Below are positions 42,123-49,806 of a stretch of 55,086 nt of DNA, piece by piece. A model generated the notes under the pieces. The model was given only the letters and a program-made list of their open reading frames with translations. It did no database searches and was not told the origin of the DNA. Source of the stretch: Syntrophomonadaceae bacterium (GTDB lineage Bacteria; Bacillota; Dethiobacteria; DTU022; UBA8154). The stretch lies in NCBI GenBank assembly GCA_003563895.1, contig PWTK01000007.1, forward strand, positions 1-55,086, read 5' to 3'. Each line of letters opens with the position of its first letter. The first letter of the stretch is position 1. The translations under genes were made by a program, and so were the position numbers.

Positions 42123-43121
42123 ATGCATAAAAGAGATGTAATGCCGCTTATCAAAGAGACCTGGGAGCTCAGAAAGAAAAAAAACTTCCGCGAAGCGGAG
42201 CTGAAATTGCTGGAGGCGCTGGAGCTTTCCCCCGGGAACCCGCTGGTAGAAGCCAACCTGGCAGAGGTCTACCTGATGCAGGGCAACCTTGACGAAGCGA
42301 GGAAAGCGGCGCTGAAAGCGCTGGAAAAAAATCCTGTCCAGGTTCACGCCCTCACGGCCCTGGGGGTGACCGCCCTTGAGGAAGGGGCGTTGGCCGAGGC
42401 GATCGAAAACCTGCAGCAGGCCCTGGAACGCGCCCCCAACGCTTACCGCGCGGGGCGTCTGGCCAGGGCGTACGAGCTGAACGGCGAAGGGGAAAAGGCG
42501 CTGCAAATCCTGCAGCAGGCCCTGGAAGATCATCCGGGCGACAGATACCTGCTCAAACAGTACAGCGGCCTGAAGAAAAAGGTGCAGGCAAGCGCACCCC
42601 CTGCCGGCGAAACTCTCCCCGGATTTTCGCCCGAGGATGAGACATCCCTGCCGTACGCGGAGCAGATGCGGGAAAAGCTGCGCCGCCTTCCGCCCGAAAA
42701 GGCAGCCGCCCAGCTTCAAAAGACGGTCCGGGTGGGAAAGAGAAGCCAAAACCCCCACCTTCACAGCCTCCTGGGCGACCTCTGGCGCCAAGCGGAAAGG
42801 GACGGGGAAGCCGCCGCCGCCTACCGCAGCGCCCGGGAGCTGGACCCCGAAGACCGCTACTCCCTGGCCCACGAAGCCTTCTGTTACCGTCGACTGGGCA
42901 GGAAAATGGATGCATGGCCCCTGCTGAAACAGCTGCTGCGCCAAAATCCGCGGGACAATGCGGTGAAATCCGCTTTCCTTAAGGACGCGTCAGAGCTGCA
43001 GCGGCAGGCCGAAGCCATCGAATTGTTGGAAGATATTCTGGAAAGCCGCCCCCACTTCCGGGAGCTTTACGGTGCCGTCAAAAAACTGGGCAAGCAAATA
43101 GAGGGGGAAGAGCGTTATTAA
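42123..43121 (+). CDS. TPR-repeat protein coupled to the ATPase-PglZ gene
   Basis: 332 residues, no signal peptide. Tandem TPR motifs fill about 8-145 (REAELKLLEALELSPGNPLVEANLAEVYLMQGNLDEARKAALKALEKNP and following repeats); a linker of about 30 residues (APPAGETLPGFSPEDETSLPYAE) leads to a second helical TPR-like region (about 210-325, LHSLLGDLWRQAERDGEAAAAYRSARELDPEDR). It is likely a scaffold for the giant protein encoded next: its TAA stop overlaps the proposed ATT start of that gene. Ribosome site AGGGATGAT is weak. No known BREX component (BrxA, BrxB) is recognised in it. Confidence 0.88.
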   Translation: MHKRDVMPLIKETWELRKKKNFREAELKLLEALELSPGNPLVEANLAEVYLMQGNLDEARKAALKALEKNPVQVHALTALGVTALEEGALAEAIENLQQALERAPNAYRAGRLARAYELNGEGEKALQILQQALEDHPGDRYLLKQYSGLKKKVQASAPPAGETLPGFSPEDETSLPYAEQMREKLRRLPPEKAAAQLQKTVRVGKRSQNPHLHSLLGDLWRQAERDGEAAAAYRSARELDPEDRYSLAHEAFCYRRLGRKMDAWPLLKQLLRQNPRDNAVKSAFLKDASELQRQAEAIELLEDILESRPHFRELYGAVKKLGKQIEGEERY

Positions 43122-46100
43122 AAAGATTAAAGACCTCATCGAGGTGCCGCCGGTCCGAACCGTGGTGCGGCTGGCGGACCTTTCCGAGCAGTCTCTGCGC
43201 CGCAGCATGGTCGAAAATTTCATCCTGACGGGAGAAACCTCCTTTGCCCTGGAAAACATCCTGGAAAAGGTGGCCCGCCTGGAAGGACAGGGCTTTTTTG
43301 TGCTGGGCAACTACGGCTCCGGAAAATCCCACCTTCTCAACGTGCTCAGCCTCGTCCTCAGCGAAAAAGAGGCAGGTGACGCCCTCCTTGCATCCGGCAG
43401 CGCCGGGGAGGGCGGAAGCGGAAGTGGGGTCGGAAAAAGTTTTCCACCGCTGCTACGCAGCGCGCAGGGCGTCAAGCCTTTGGTGGTGGAAATCTCGCTG
43501 GTGGAGCACAGCAACCGGGAATACCTGGAACAGATCGTCTTCTCCTCCCTGCGGGCAAAGCTCAAGGAAGAAGTTCCTCCCTCCGGGAGCCGGCCCGAAC
43601 CGCCTCCGCACTGGGGGGAGAGCATGCCCCGCAAGGAATCCTTCCAAGCGCTGCGGGATCTCCTGCGGGAAGGAAAATGGGGAGGGCTGGTGCTCTTGAT
43701 GGACGAGCTCTCCGAGTTTTTGCGCTCCAAGGAAGACTCCCGCAGCTACAACGAAGACGTGCGCTTCCTGCAGTACCTGGGAGAATTTTCCGAAGCCATC
43801 CCCTGCTGGGTGGTGGCGGCCCTCCAGGAAAACATTGAAAACACGGGCAGCCTTTCCGGGGAGCTCCTGCACAAGATCAAGGACCGCTATCCTGCGCGCT
43901 TCAAACTGACGGGAGAGCACGTCAAAGAGATCGTCTCCCGCCGCCTGATCCGCAAAACGGAAAAGGCCCGGGAAACGCTCCCGCAAATATACGAGGAGCT
44001 TCTCCAGGCTTTTGGCGAGCTTCCCTTTTCCGCGCAAGCCTTTTACGATCTTTACCCGGTCCATCCCCAGACGGTGGAGCTGCTGGACGAACTGCGGCCC
44101 TTTTTTTCCCAGCACCGCGGGATCGTGGACTTCATCCACTACCGCTTGGCCGGCGACAGGAGCCGAGGCATCCCGCCTTTCCTGGAAAACCCGCCCGACC
44201 GCTTGCTCACCCCCGATCTCATCTTCGACCACTTCCGCGACCGCATCCGGGAAACGGTGGAAACGAACCCTTACAGCGACCGCGTTTACCGTTACTACGA
44301 GCGCGAAATCGGCCAGATTTTCCCGGATGAAGAAGACGCCGCCGCGGCGCTGCGCATTGTCAAGCTGCTCATCATCGGCACCCTGCCCCCGGCACCCAAG
44401 CACTTCACCGCCGGGGAAGTCACCCGGCTGCTCCTCTACCGCTATACCGACCTGGAAAGCAAGGTCAACTACGACTACGCAGCGGAAATCCTGGAAAAAT
44501 TGCTCTCGCAGGGCGCCTTCGTGGAGGCTGAAAGGGATGAAGACGGCGGCCCCAAGCGCTACCGCATCAACCCCCGGGCCGATACCGGCCCGCTGATCAA
44601 AAAAAAGCTGGAGCAGATCACCGGGGACCTCACCCCCGGCGACTACCGGCCCATCCACCGCCTGCTGCCCTGGCTCGATGAAAACTATCTCCCCCTGCAC
44701 CGGCTGCAGAAAGAGCCCTTCCAGGAAATCGAAATTACCTGGCAGAACACGAAGCGCTGGGGGAAGCTGCTTTTCTGCTCTCCGGCGGAGCTCTCGGCAG
44801 AACGCCTGGAAGCGTACAAGCAGGAGCTGGCGGAAGAAGAAACCGATTTCGTGTTCCTTACGGCGCCCCCTGCCTTTGCCGGCAGCGAAACGGAGGCCGA
44901 AGAAAAACAATTTTTCCAGCTTCTGAAGGGGGAAAAAGACGAGGGCTTCCTCTCCTCCCTGATCCTCTGGCTGCCCCGCAAAATATCCGCCGACGAAGAA
45001 AAAAAGCTGCAGCAGGCCTACGCATACCAGGTACTCTTCCAGGAGTATACCTCCGACAGTAGTCCCTCCGGCCAGCAGGTGAGAGACCAGCTGCAGGGCG
45101 TTTTGGAAGACGAAAGGCGAAAGGTCCGCGAAATCTTTCGCAATCTGTATTTCCAGGGACAGCTGGAAGCGGGAGAAAAAAGCATTACCCCGGAAGCCTT
45201 GGGTTACCTCCACTTTGATGAACTGCTTGCCCGGTGTGCGGCCGAGGCCCTGAAGGTGCGCTTTCCGCGCCACTATGAGATCAGGCCCCAGGGCGAACAG
45301 GTTACCAGCAGCCTCATGCAGCGCACCCTGGATATGCTCTCCTCGCCGCACATCGCCGAGGAGTCCCTGGAAAGGGGGCCCAGGTTCACCATCGAAAACT
45401 ATCTCAAGCCGCTGGGACTGGTCAAAAAAAGGGGGCAGAGCTACGTGCTGGAGATCAACCCCAGGAACTCTCCCCTGGCAGCGGAGTTTTTCGCGCTGGT
45501 GGGCCAGGAGCGGGTGCCCCTGCAGACGGTCTACCGGAAGCTCCGCAAGGGCCCCTTCGGCCTGAGCCAGGAAGGATTCCGGGCCCTGGGCCTGGCTGCC
45601 GTTCTCAGCGGTGCCGCCTCCGCCTACCAGGGCGGAAAGCGACTCCCCCTCTCCAAGATCAACTACTACCGCTTCTGGAATATCGAAGAGGTGGGGCCCG
45701 GTACCCTCATCCGCCCGGAGCTGCAGGGAGTCCTGGCCGATGTACCTTTCCTGCCTCCGAAACTGAAAGCCGCCCCTCTCACCTTTTCCGCCCAGCAGGC
45801 CGCATGGGAGCACGTCATCTCTTTCAAGGAAGAGTGGGAAGAAAAAATCAGGGAGATCACACAGCAACTGAGGCGCCTGGAAGGCTACCGCCTCTTTTCC
45901 CGGATGAACTGGGAAAAGGCCGAAAAGATCCTGGAGCGCTTCGGGGAGTTTCTGGGGGAAATCAAGGTCTCCTATTCCTCCCAGGAAGGCCTGGAGCGCT
46001 TCCTGGCCGCCTTCCAGTCCCGCCCCTTCCTGGCGGAAGACTTTGCAAGGCTGGAAGCGCTGCACGCCTTTTTCAGCGAAGACCTGGGCGAAATCCTGCG

Positions 46101-48504
46101 CCTGGGGCACTATCTGAAGGACCCGCAGCTGCACATCCCCACGGAAGAAGAGCAGTATGGTTCGCTGCTGCAGCACTACCGCCTGCTGCAGGAATTCCTG
46201 GAAGACGAAGCCCTGTTTTTCAACGCGGAATACCGCCAAAAGCTGAAAAAAGAGTTCAAACATTTCCAGGATGAATACATCTCCCGCTACCTCCGGGAAC
46301 ATGCTGCAGCCGTCGGACCGGAGAGCCTGAAGCCATACAGGGATCTCATGGAATCCACCGCCTACCGCCTGCTGGAAGTGCTTGGCGGCATCAATACCCT
46401 GGTGGTGGAAGACGATATCTTCAAGCTCAACCGGCACCTCCAGCCCCTTCTGGCAAGGGAATGCCGGGCCGTCGAAGAGCCCCTGCTGCAGGAACGCCCC
46501 CTCTGTGCCTGCGGCTTCAAGCTGGGCGGCAAGCCCCCCGCGCCGCTGGTTGCCCAGTTGGAGGCCCGCATCTGGTCGGGCATTCGCTCCTACCTGCAGC
46601 TGCTCCAGCAGGAAGAAAACAGGACCAAAATCGAGAGCTACGCCGAACATTTGGAAATGGTGGGCAAGAGGCGGGAAGCGGCTCCCCTTCGCGAGATTTT
46701 GAAAATCTTGCCCGCCGACCCCGATCCCGCGGCCGCACTTTCTCCGCACCTCAGCCAGAAAACCGTCGGACACATCAACCGGGCGCTCACCGGCGATGCC
46801 GTCATCGCCGAGCGATCCCTGGAAACCCTCAGTGAAAAGCTCTCCGGCAGGGTCTTGACACCCGGGCAGTTGAAAGAAATCATCAGCAACTGGCTCACCG
46901 GCAGCGAGGAAAAAGAGCCGGACTACATCCGCATTAAAGAATACCGGGGAGAAAAACAAGCGAGTCCCGAAGCGGCAGATCCCCTGGAACGACCGGGGGA
47001 CCCGCCGCCCGCCGCCGACTACCCAACGCAGGAAACCAGGGCCTTTCTGGAAGGATTCGCCCCCGACCTGCTCCCCCTCTACCGCCAAGCCGGCGAAGAG
47101 CTGCTGCAGGCTGCCCTTTTCCTGGGCTGGCTGCGCTGCCATGAAATCCCCCTCACCCGGGGGTGGGAAGCCCTGCGCACCCTGGCCCAAAACCACCACC
47201 TCTACGAGGACGAACCCTCGGCCGCCGAAAAACTGGCCGCCTTGGGCGAAGCGATGCTGAAAAACGAAACGGAGCTGCCCTCCGAGCGGGTGGAAAAAAT
47301 CGGCGCAAGAATCGAAAAAGTGTTCTCGGGAGCGCAGCTGTTGGAGCTGCAAACTTCCGACCGGCCCGAAAGGGATTACAACTTCGACCGCTTGCTGGAG
47401 AAGCTGCACGAGGAACCTCTTTTCTTCTCCGCTGTCCTGGAGCTGTGCCGCAAACTGGCAGCCCATATCACGGCGGAAGAGATTGAAATCAACGTCAAAG
47501 TCATGAAGGGCGCCCTGGAAGAGGTCAAGAAATCCCTGCTCAGCCACCGTGCCAATGCGGCAGGCGGGGAAGCCCTCCGTGAGAGAAAAAGGCGCTGCCT
47601 GGAGCGCCTGGTTGCCCTCTGCCGCTGCGGCCTTTCACTGCGGGCTTTGGAAAAGGCCCTGCACAACCCCCCGGAAAACGACAAACACTGGGAAGAGCTC
47701 TACCGCCAGATCGCCTGCTTTGAAAAAGAACTTTCCTGCCTGGAAGAGGCCTCCGAAAGGGAGATCTTCCCCGATTACTCCCTCCAGAGGTGGAAGCATT
47801 ACTTCTTCTCCTCCCTTGAACCCCTGCAAGATCAATTCGGCGCCTACTGCCAGAATTCCGGCAGGAAAAACACCCTTTCCAGGCTGCTCCGCGAATACCA
47901 TTCGTGGGTAAGGAAAAGAAAAGACGTTGCGGGCGCCTACCTGATCATACTGGACGGTGCCAGGCTGGATGTTTGGGAGGAACTCCTTTCAAAAATGCAG
48001 GAGGAACTCGACCTGAGGGTGCAAAAAGAGGGGATCAGCTGGGCCCATCAGCCTTCCGTTACAGAAGCGCAGCTGGATCCGCTCCGGGAGGAAGGGCTGC
48101 TGGGCGGCGTGATCAACGCAGAAGAATGGAGCGCACCAGGCCCCTTCTTCGACTCCTCCTCCTTGGAAAACCTTGATAACCGCCGGAACATCCTGAACGC
48201 CTCCGAGAGGAGGCAGGCAGCTCTGCAGGCCGTGAAGTTCAACTTCATCGACGACAAGTTTCACACTTCACGGGACAGCCTGCCCACCCTGGTGGAGGAA
48301 GTTCTGCTGGCCAGCCGGAAAAAACTCTGGCCGCTGCTGGAAGCAATCCCCTCCCAGGCGCTTTTGTTGGTCCTCTCCGACCACGGGTTCAAAAGCAACC
48401 CCCACCATGAAAGCTTCCAGAAAACAGAAAATCCCCGCTACCTGCACGGGGAATGCTCCCTCTTCGAAACCCTGGCGCCCTGGGCGCTGCTGGAAAAACG
48501 ATGA
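43117..48504 (+). CDS. Giant fusion: BrxC/PglY-like P-loop ATPase plus PglZ-like domain
   Basis: About 1,795 residues. The N-terminus KKIKDLIEVPPVRTVVRLADL leads to a P-loop ATPase: Walker A GNYGSGKSH (Lys about 70), Walker B LVLLMDELSEF (Asp-Glu about 196-197) and a sensor-like VVAALQEN. This layout is that of BrxC/PglY and DUF6079 proteins. The middle is a long helical region. The last 200 residues carry PglZ motifs: LDGARLDVWEEL (Asp about 1613), PSVTE (candidate nucleophile Thr about 1649) and LSDHGF (about 1755-1757), the metal-binding signature of alkaline-phosphatase-fold PglZ. Start: ATT at 43117 follows AGGGGG by nine bases and overlaps the upstream TAA; GTG at 43144 is the conventional alternative but has no ribosome site. 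No methyltransferase is nearby. Confidence 0.8.
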   Translation: MKKIKDLIEVPPVRTVVRLADLSEQSLRRSMVENFILTGETSFALENILEKVARLEGQGFFVLGNYGSGKSHLLNVLSLVLSEKEAGDALLASGSAGEGGSGSGVGKSFPPLLRSAQGVKPLVVEISLVEHSNREYLEQIVFSSLRAKLKEEVPPSGSRPEPPPHWGESMPRKESFQALRDLLREGKWGGLVLLMDELSEFLRSKEDSRSYNEDVRFLQYLGEFSEAIPCWVVAALQENIENTGSLSGELLHKIKDRYPARFKLTGEHVKEIVSRRLIRKTEKARETLPQIYEELLQAFGELPFSAQAFYDLYPVHPQTVELLDELRPFFSQHRGIVDFIHYRLAGDRSRGIPPFLENPPDRLLTPDLIFDHFRDRIRETVETNPYSDRVYRYYEREIGQIFPDEEDAAAALRIVKLLIIGTLPPAPKHFTAGEVTRLLLYRYTDLESKVNYDYAAEILEKLLSQGAFVEAERDEDGGPKRYRINPRADTGPLIKKKLEQITGDLTPGDYRPIHRLLPWLDENYLPLHRLQKEPFQEIEITWQNTKRWGKLLFCSPAELSAERLEAYKQELAEEETDFVFLTAPPAFAGSETEAEEKQFFQLLKGEKDEGFLSSLILWLPRKISADEEKKLQQAYAYQVLFQEYTSDSSPSGQQVRDQLQGVLEDERRKVREIFRNLYFQGQLEAGEKSITPEALGYLHFDELLARCAAEALKVRFPRHYEIRPQGEQVTSSLMQRTLDMLSSPHIAEESLERGPRFTIENYLKPLGLVKKRGQSYVLEINPRNSPLAAEFFALVGQERVPLQTVYRKLRKGPFGLSQEGFRALGLAAVLSGAASAYQGGKRLPLSKINYYRFWNIEEVGPGTLIRPELQGVLADVPFLPPKLKAAPLTFSAQQAAWEHVISFKEEWEEKIREITQQLRRLEGYRLFSRMNWEKAEKILERFGEFLGEIKVSYSSQEGLERFLAAFQSRPFLAEDFARLEALHAFFSEDLGEILRLGHYLKDPQLHIPTEEEQYGSLLQHYRLLQEFLEDEALFFNAEYRQKLKKEFKHFQDEYISRYLREHAAAVGPESLKPYRDLMESTAYRLLEVLGGINTLVVEDDIFKLNRHLQPLLARECRAVEEPLLQERPLCACGFKLGGKPPAPLVAQLEARIWSGIRSYLQLLQQEENRTKIESYAEHLEMVGKRREAAPLREILKILPADPDPAAALSPHLSQKTVGHINRALTGDAVIAERSLETLSEKLSGRVLTPGQLKEIISNWLTGSEEKEPDYIRIKEYRGEKQASPEAADPLERPGDPPPAADYPTQETRAFLEGFAPDLLPLYRQAGEELLQAALFLGWLRCHEIPLTRGWEALRTLAQNHHLYEDEPSAAEKLAALGEAMLKNETELPSERVEKIGARIEKVFSGAQLLELQTSDRPERDYNFDRLLEKLHEEPLFFSAVLELCRKLAAHITAEEIEINVKVMKGALEEVKKSLLSHRANAAGGEALRERKRRCLERLVALCRCGLSLRALEKALHNPPENDKHWEELYRQIACFEKELSCLEEASEREIFPDYSLQRWKHYFFSSLEPLQDQFGAYCQNSGRKNTLSRLLREYHSWVRKRKDVAGAYLIILDGARLDVWEELLSKMQEELDLRVQKEGISWAHQPSVTEAQLDPLREEGLLGGVINAEEWSAPGPFFDSSSLENLDNRRNILNASERRQAALQAVKFNFIDDKFHTSRDSLPTLVEEVLLASRKKLWPLLEAIPSQALLLVLSDHGFKSNPHHESFQKTENPRYLHGECSLFETLAPWALLEKR

Positions 48505-48529
48505 GGTCTGCGGGCCGGCCTGCGGCAAA

Positions 48530-48916
48530 CTACCAGATCACTTCAATCCGGTATTTGCCCATCTGAGAATCAGCCGATAAAAGCGGCAGGCCTTCTAACT
48601 GAGCCTGGGCAATAATGATCCGATCAAATGGATCCCGGTGAAAATTTGGAAGGGTATGTACATGCAAAGCATGGTTCATCTGGACGGGCAGCAGGGATAT
48701 GGCATTTTTAAACATTTGTTCCAACACAAAAGCTTCCAGATCATCAGGAACCTTCAGCTTGCCGAGCTTCGCTTTAACAGCCATTTCCCACCCGCTGGCC
48801 GCACTTAAATAAAGCGTGTGTTCCCCCTCCTCGATTATTTCGCGAGCCTCAGCAGAGATGAGAGGATCATCGTTTATCCACCACAAAAAAACATGCGTAT
48901 CCAACAAGTATTTCAA
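48530..48916 (-). CDS. PIN-domain toxin (VapC-like)
   Basis: 128 residues. The acidic PIN residues are in place: Asp in LLDTHVFLWW, Glu in GWEMAVKAKLG, Asp in RDPFDRIIIAQA and Asp in LLSADSQMG. PIN toxins of this subgroup are RNases that cleave tRNA or rRNA. Its ATG overlaps the TGA of the antitoxin gene (ATGA), the usual toxin-antitoxin layout. It ends convergently 26 bases from the giant fusion gene. Confidence 0.93.
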   Translation of the reverse strand: MKYLLDTHVFLWWINDDPLISAEAREIIEEGEHTLYLSAASGWEMAVKAKLGKLKVPDDLEAFVLEQMFKNAISLLPVQMNHALHVHTLPNFHRDPFDRIIIAQAQLEGLPLLSADSQMGKYRIEVIW

Positions 48917-49143
48917 TTTTCAAACTCCCTTAACATTTCCTCCGTCAGGGGATCGTTGAAATCAGGAGAAACAAATATTTTGTTTTTCGCACTGCCCGGG
49001 GCACGCCTGGACGGCACAGCATTATAAGGTACCAGCTTGGCCACGGGCACCCCCGCTTTGGCAATCACCACCTCTTCGCCCGCTTTGACTTTCTTTAAAA
49101 GCTTGGAAAGGTTCGTTTTGGCTTCATGGATATTTACATACAT
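48913..49143 (-). CDS. Phd/YefM-family antitoxin
   Basis: 76 residues. The N-terminal DNA-binding and dimerisation half reads VNIHEAKTNLSKLLKKVKAGEEVVIAKAGVPVAKLVPY, the standard Phd/YefM pattern; the C-terminal half (SPDFNDPLTEEMLREFEN) is the toxin-binding tail. It is the first gene of the toxin-antitoxin operon and should repress its own promoter at 49162-49190. Confidence 0.92.
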   Translation of the reverse strand: MYVNIHEAKTNLSKLLKKVKAGEEVVIAKAGVPVAKLVPYNAVPSRRAPGSAKNKIFVSPDFNDPLTEEMLREFEN

Positions 49144-49161
49144 TTAAAACACCTCTATACT

Positions 49162-49190
49162 ATAATAAACTAAGTTCTGAGCTAAGTCAA
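49162..49190 (-). promoter_or_regulatory. Promoter of the toxin-antitoxin operon
   Basis: On the minus strand TTGACT (49185-49190) and TATTAT (49162-49167) are separated by 17 bases. A short CTATACTATA repeat just downstream is a likely antitoxin-binding site. Confidence 0.65.
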
Positions 49191-49450
49191 TCAACAGCAG
49201 CCCGATCTTAGTTTTCCGGTTTTCAAAATACCGGGAAATGGTGTTCAAAAAAACAATAGGAAAAGCTATAGACTCAGGCCCTTAGTTCTGAACTCTTGCG
49301 CAAAAATGTCTGAACATATGGCTGCGGGTGAAAAAGTTTATGGCAATAGCTTGCCTGGATTGGGCCTTTACAGTTAAAATTTCGGATTTTCCTGGCGAAA
49401 CTTTTTCTGGGGATTTTGTGGATGCTGATGTTTTTTACGCTTTGGAGGGA

Positions 49451-49564
49451 TCATTTCAAAATCCACTTCCGTGGTTCTAACTGTGTCCAGGTGGGAATAT
49501 TTTCAATAACCCCGTCCTCCTGACAATCCTGGACGGGCAGCGGAGATATGGCATTATTAAACAT
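49451..49564 (-). pseudogene. Fragment similar to part of the adjacent VapC gene
   Basis: A 37-codon minus-strand frame starts MFNNAISPLPVQ, close to MFKNAISLLPVQ in the neighbouring toxin. At DNA level 36 bases (49529-49564) match the toxin gene (48680-48715) with three differences, in the same reading frame and strand. The remainder (DCQEDGVIENIPTW...) does not match the toxin. It looks like a decayed or recombined piece of a second toxin gene. The surrounding 49191-49806 gap holds no other gene. Confidence 0.5.
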
Positions 49565-49806
49565 GGCTCATTTAAACTGTCAAGTGTTGATATTGTGTTG
49601 AATAGATTGGGTTGTTGCTTCGTAACAAAATAATGAAGCAGGAAGTGAACAAGTTAATTGGTATCCACAATACTTTTAAAAAGAGACATCCATGAAGCTT
49701 CGCTTCACCATCAGAAGGACGAAAATGTTCCTTTTCAAACAGGAAATTCGTTGCGGCAATGTTGCATTTTCAGGGTAGCCTTAAACATTAATTCCACCTT
49801 GCACCG

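Noticed and set aside
45150..45180. NLYFQG in the giant protein resembling a viral protease recognition site
   Set aside because: A chance six-residue match inside a natural protein; no biological meaning and no sign of vector sequence.
43453..47547. Very long open frame (over 1,300 codons) on the opposite strand of the giant ATPase-PglZ gene
   Set aside because: It is the antisense shadow of a GC-rich coding sequence; its translation is Phe/Gly/Gln-rich without any recognisable domain, while the plus-strand frame has clear motifs.
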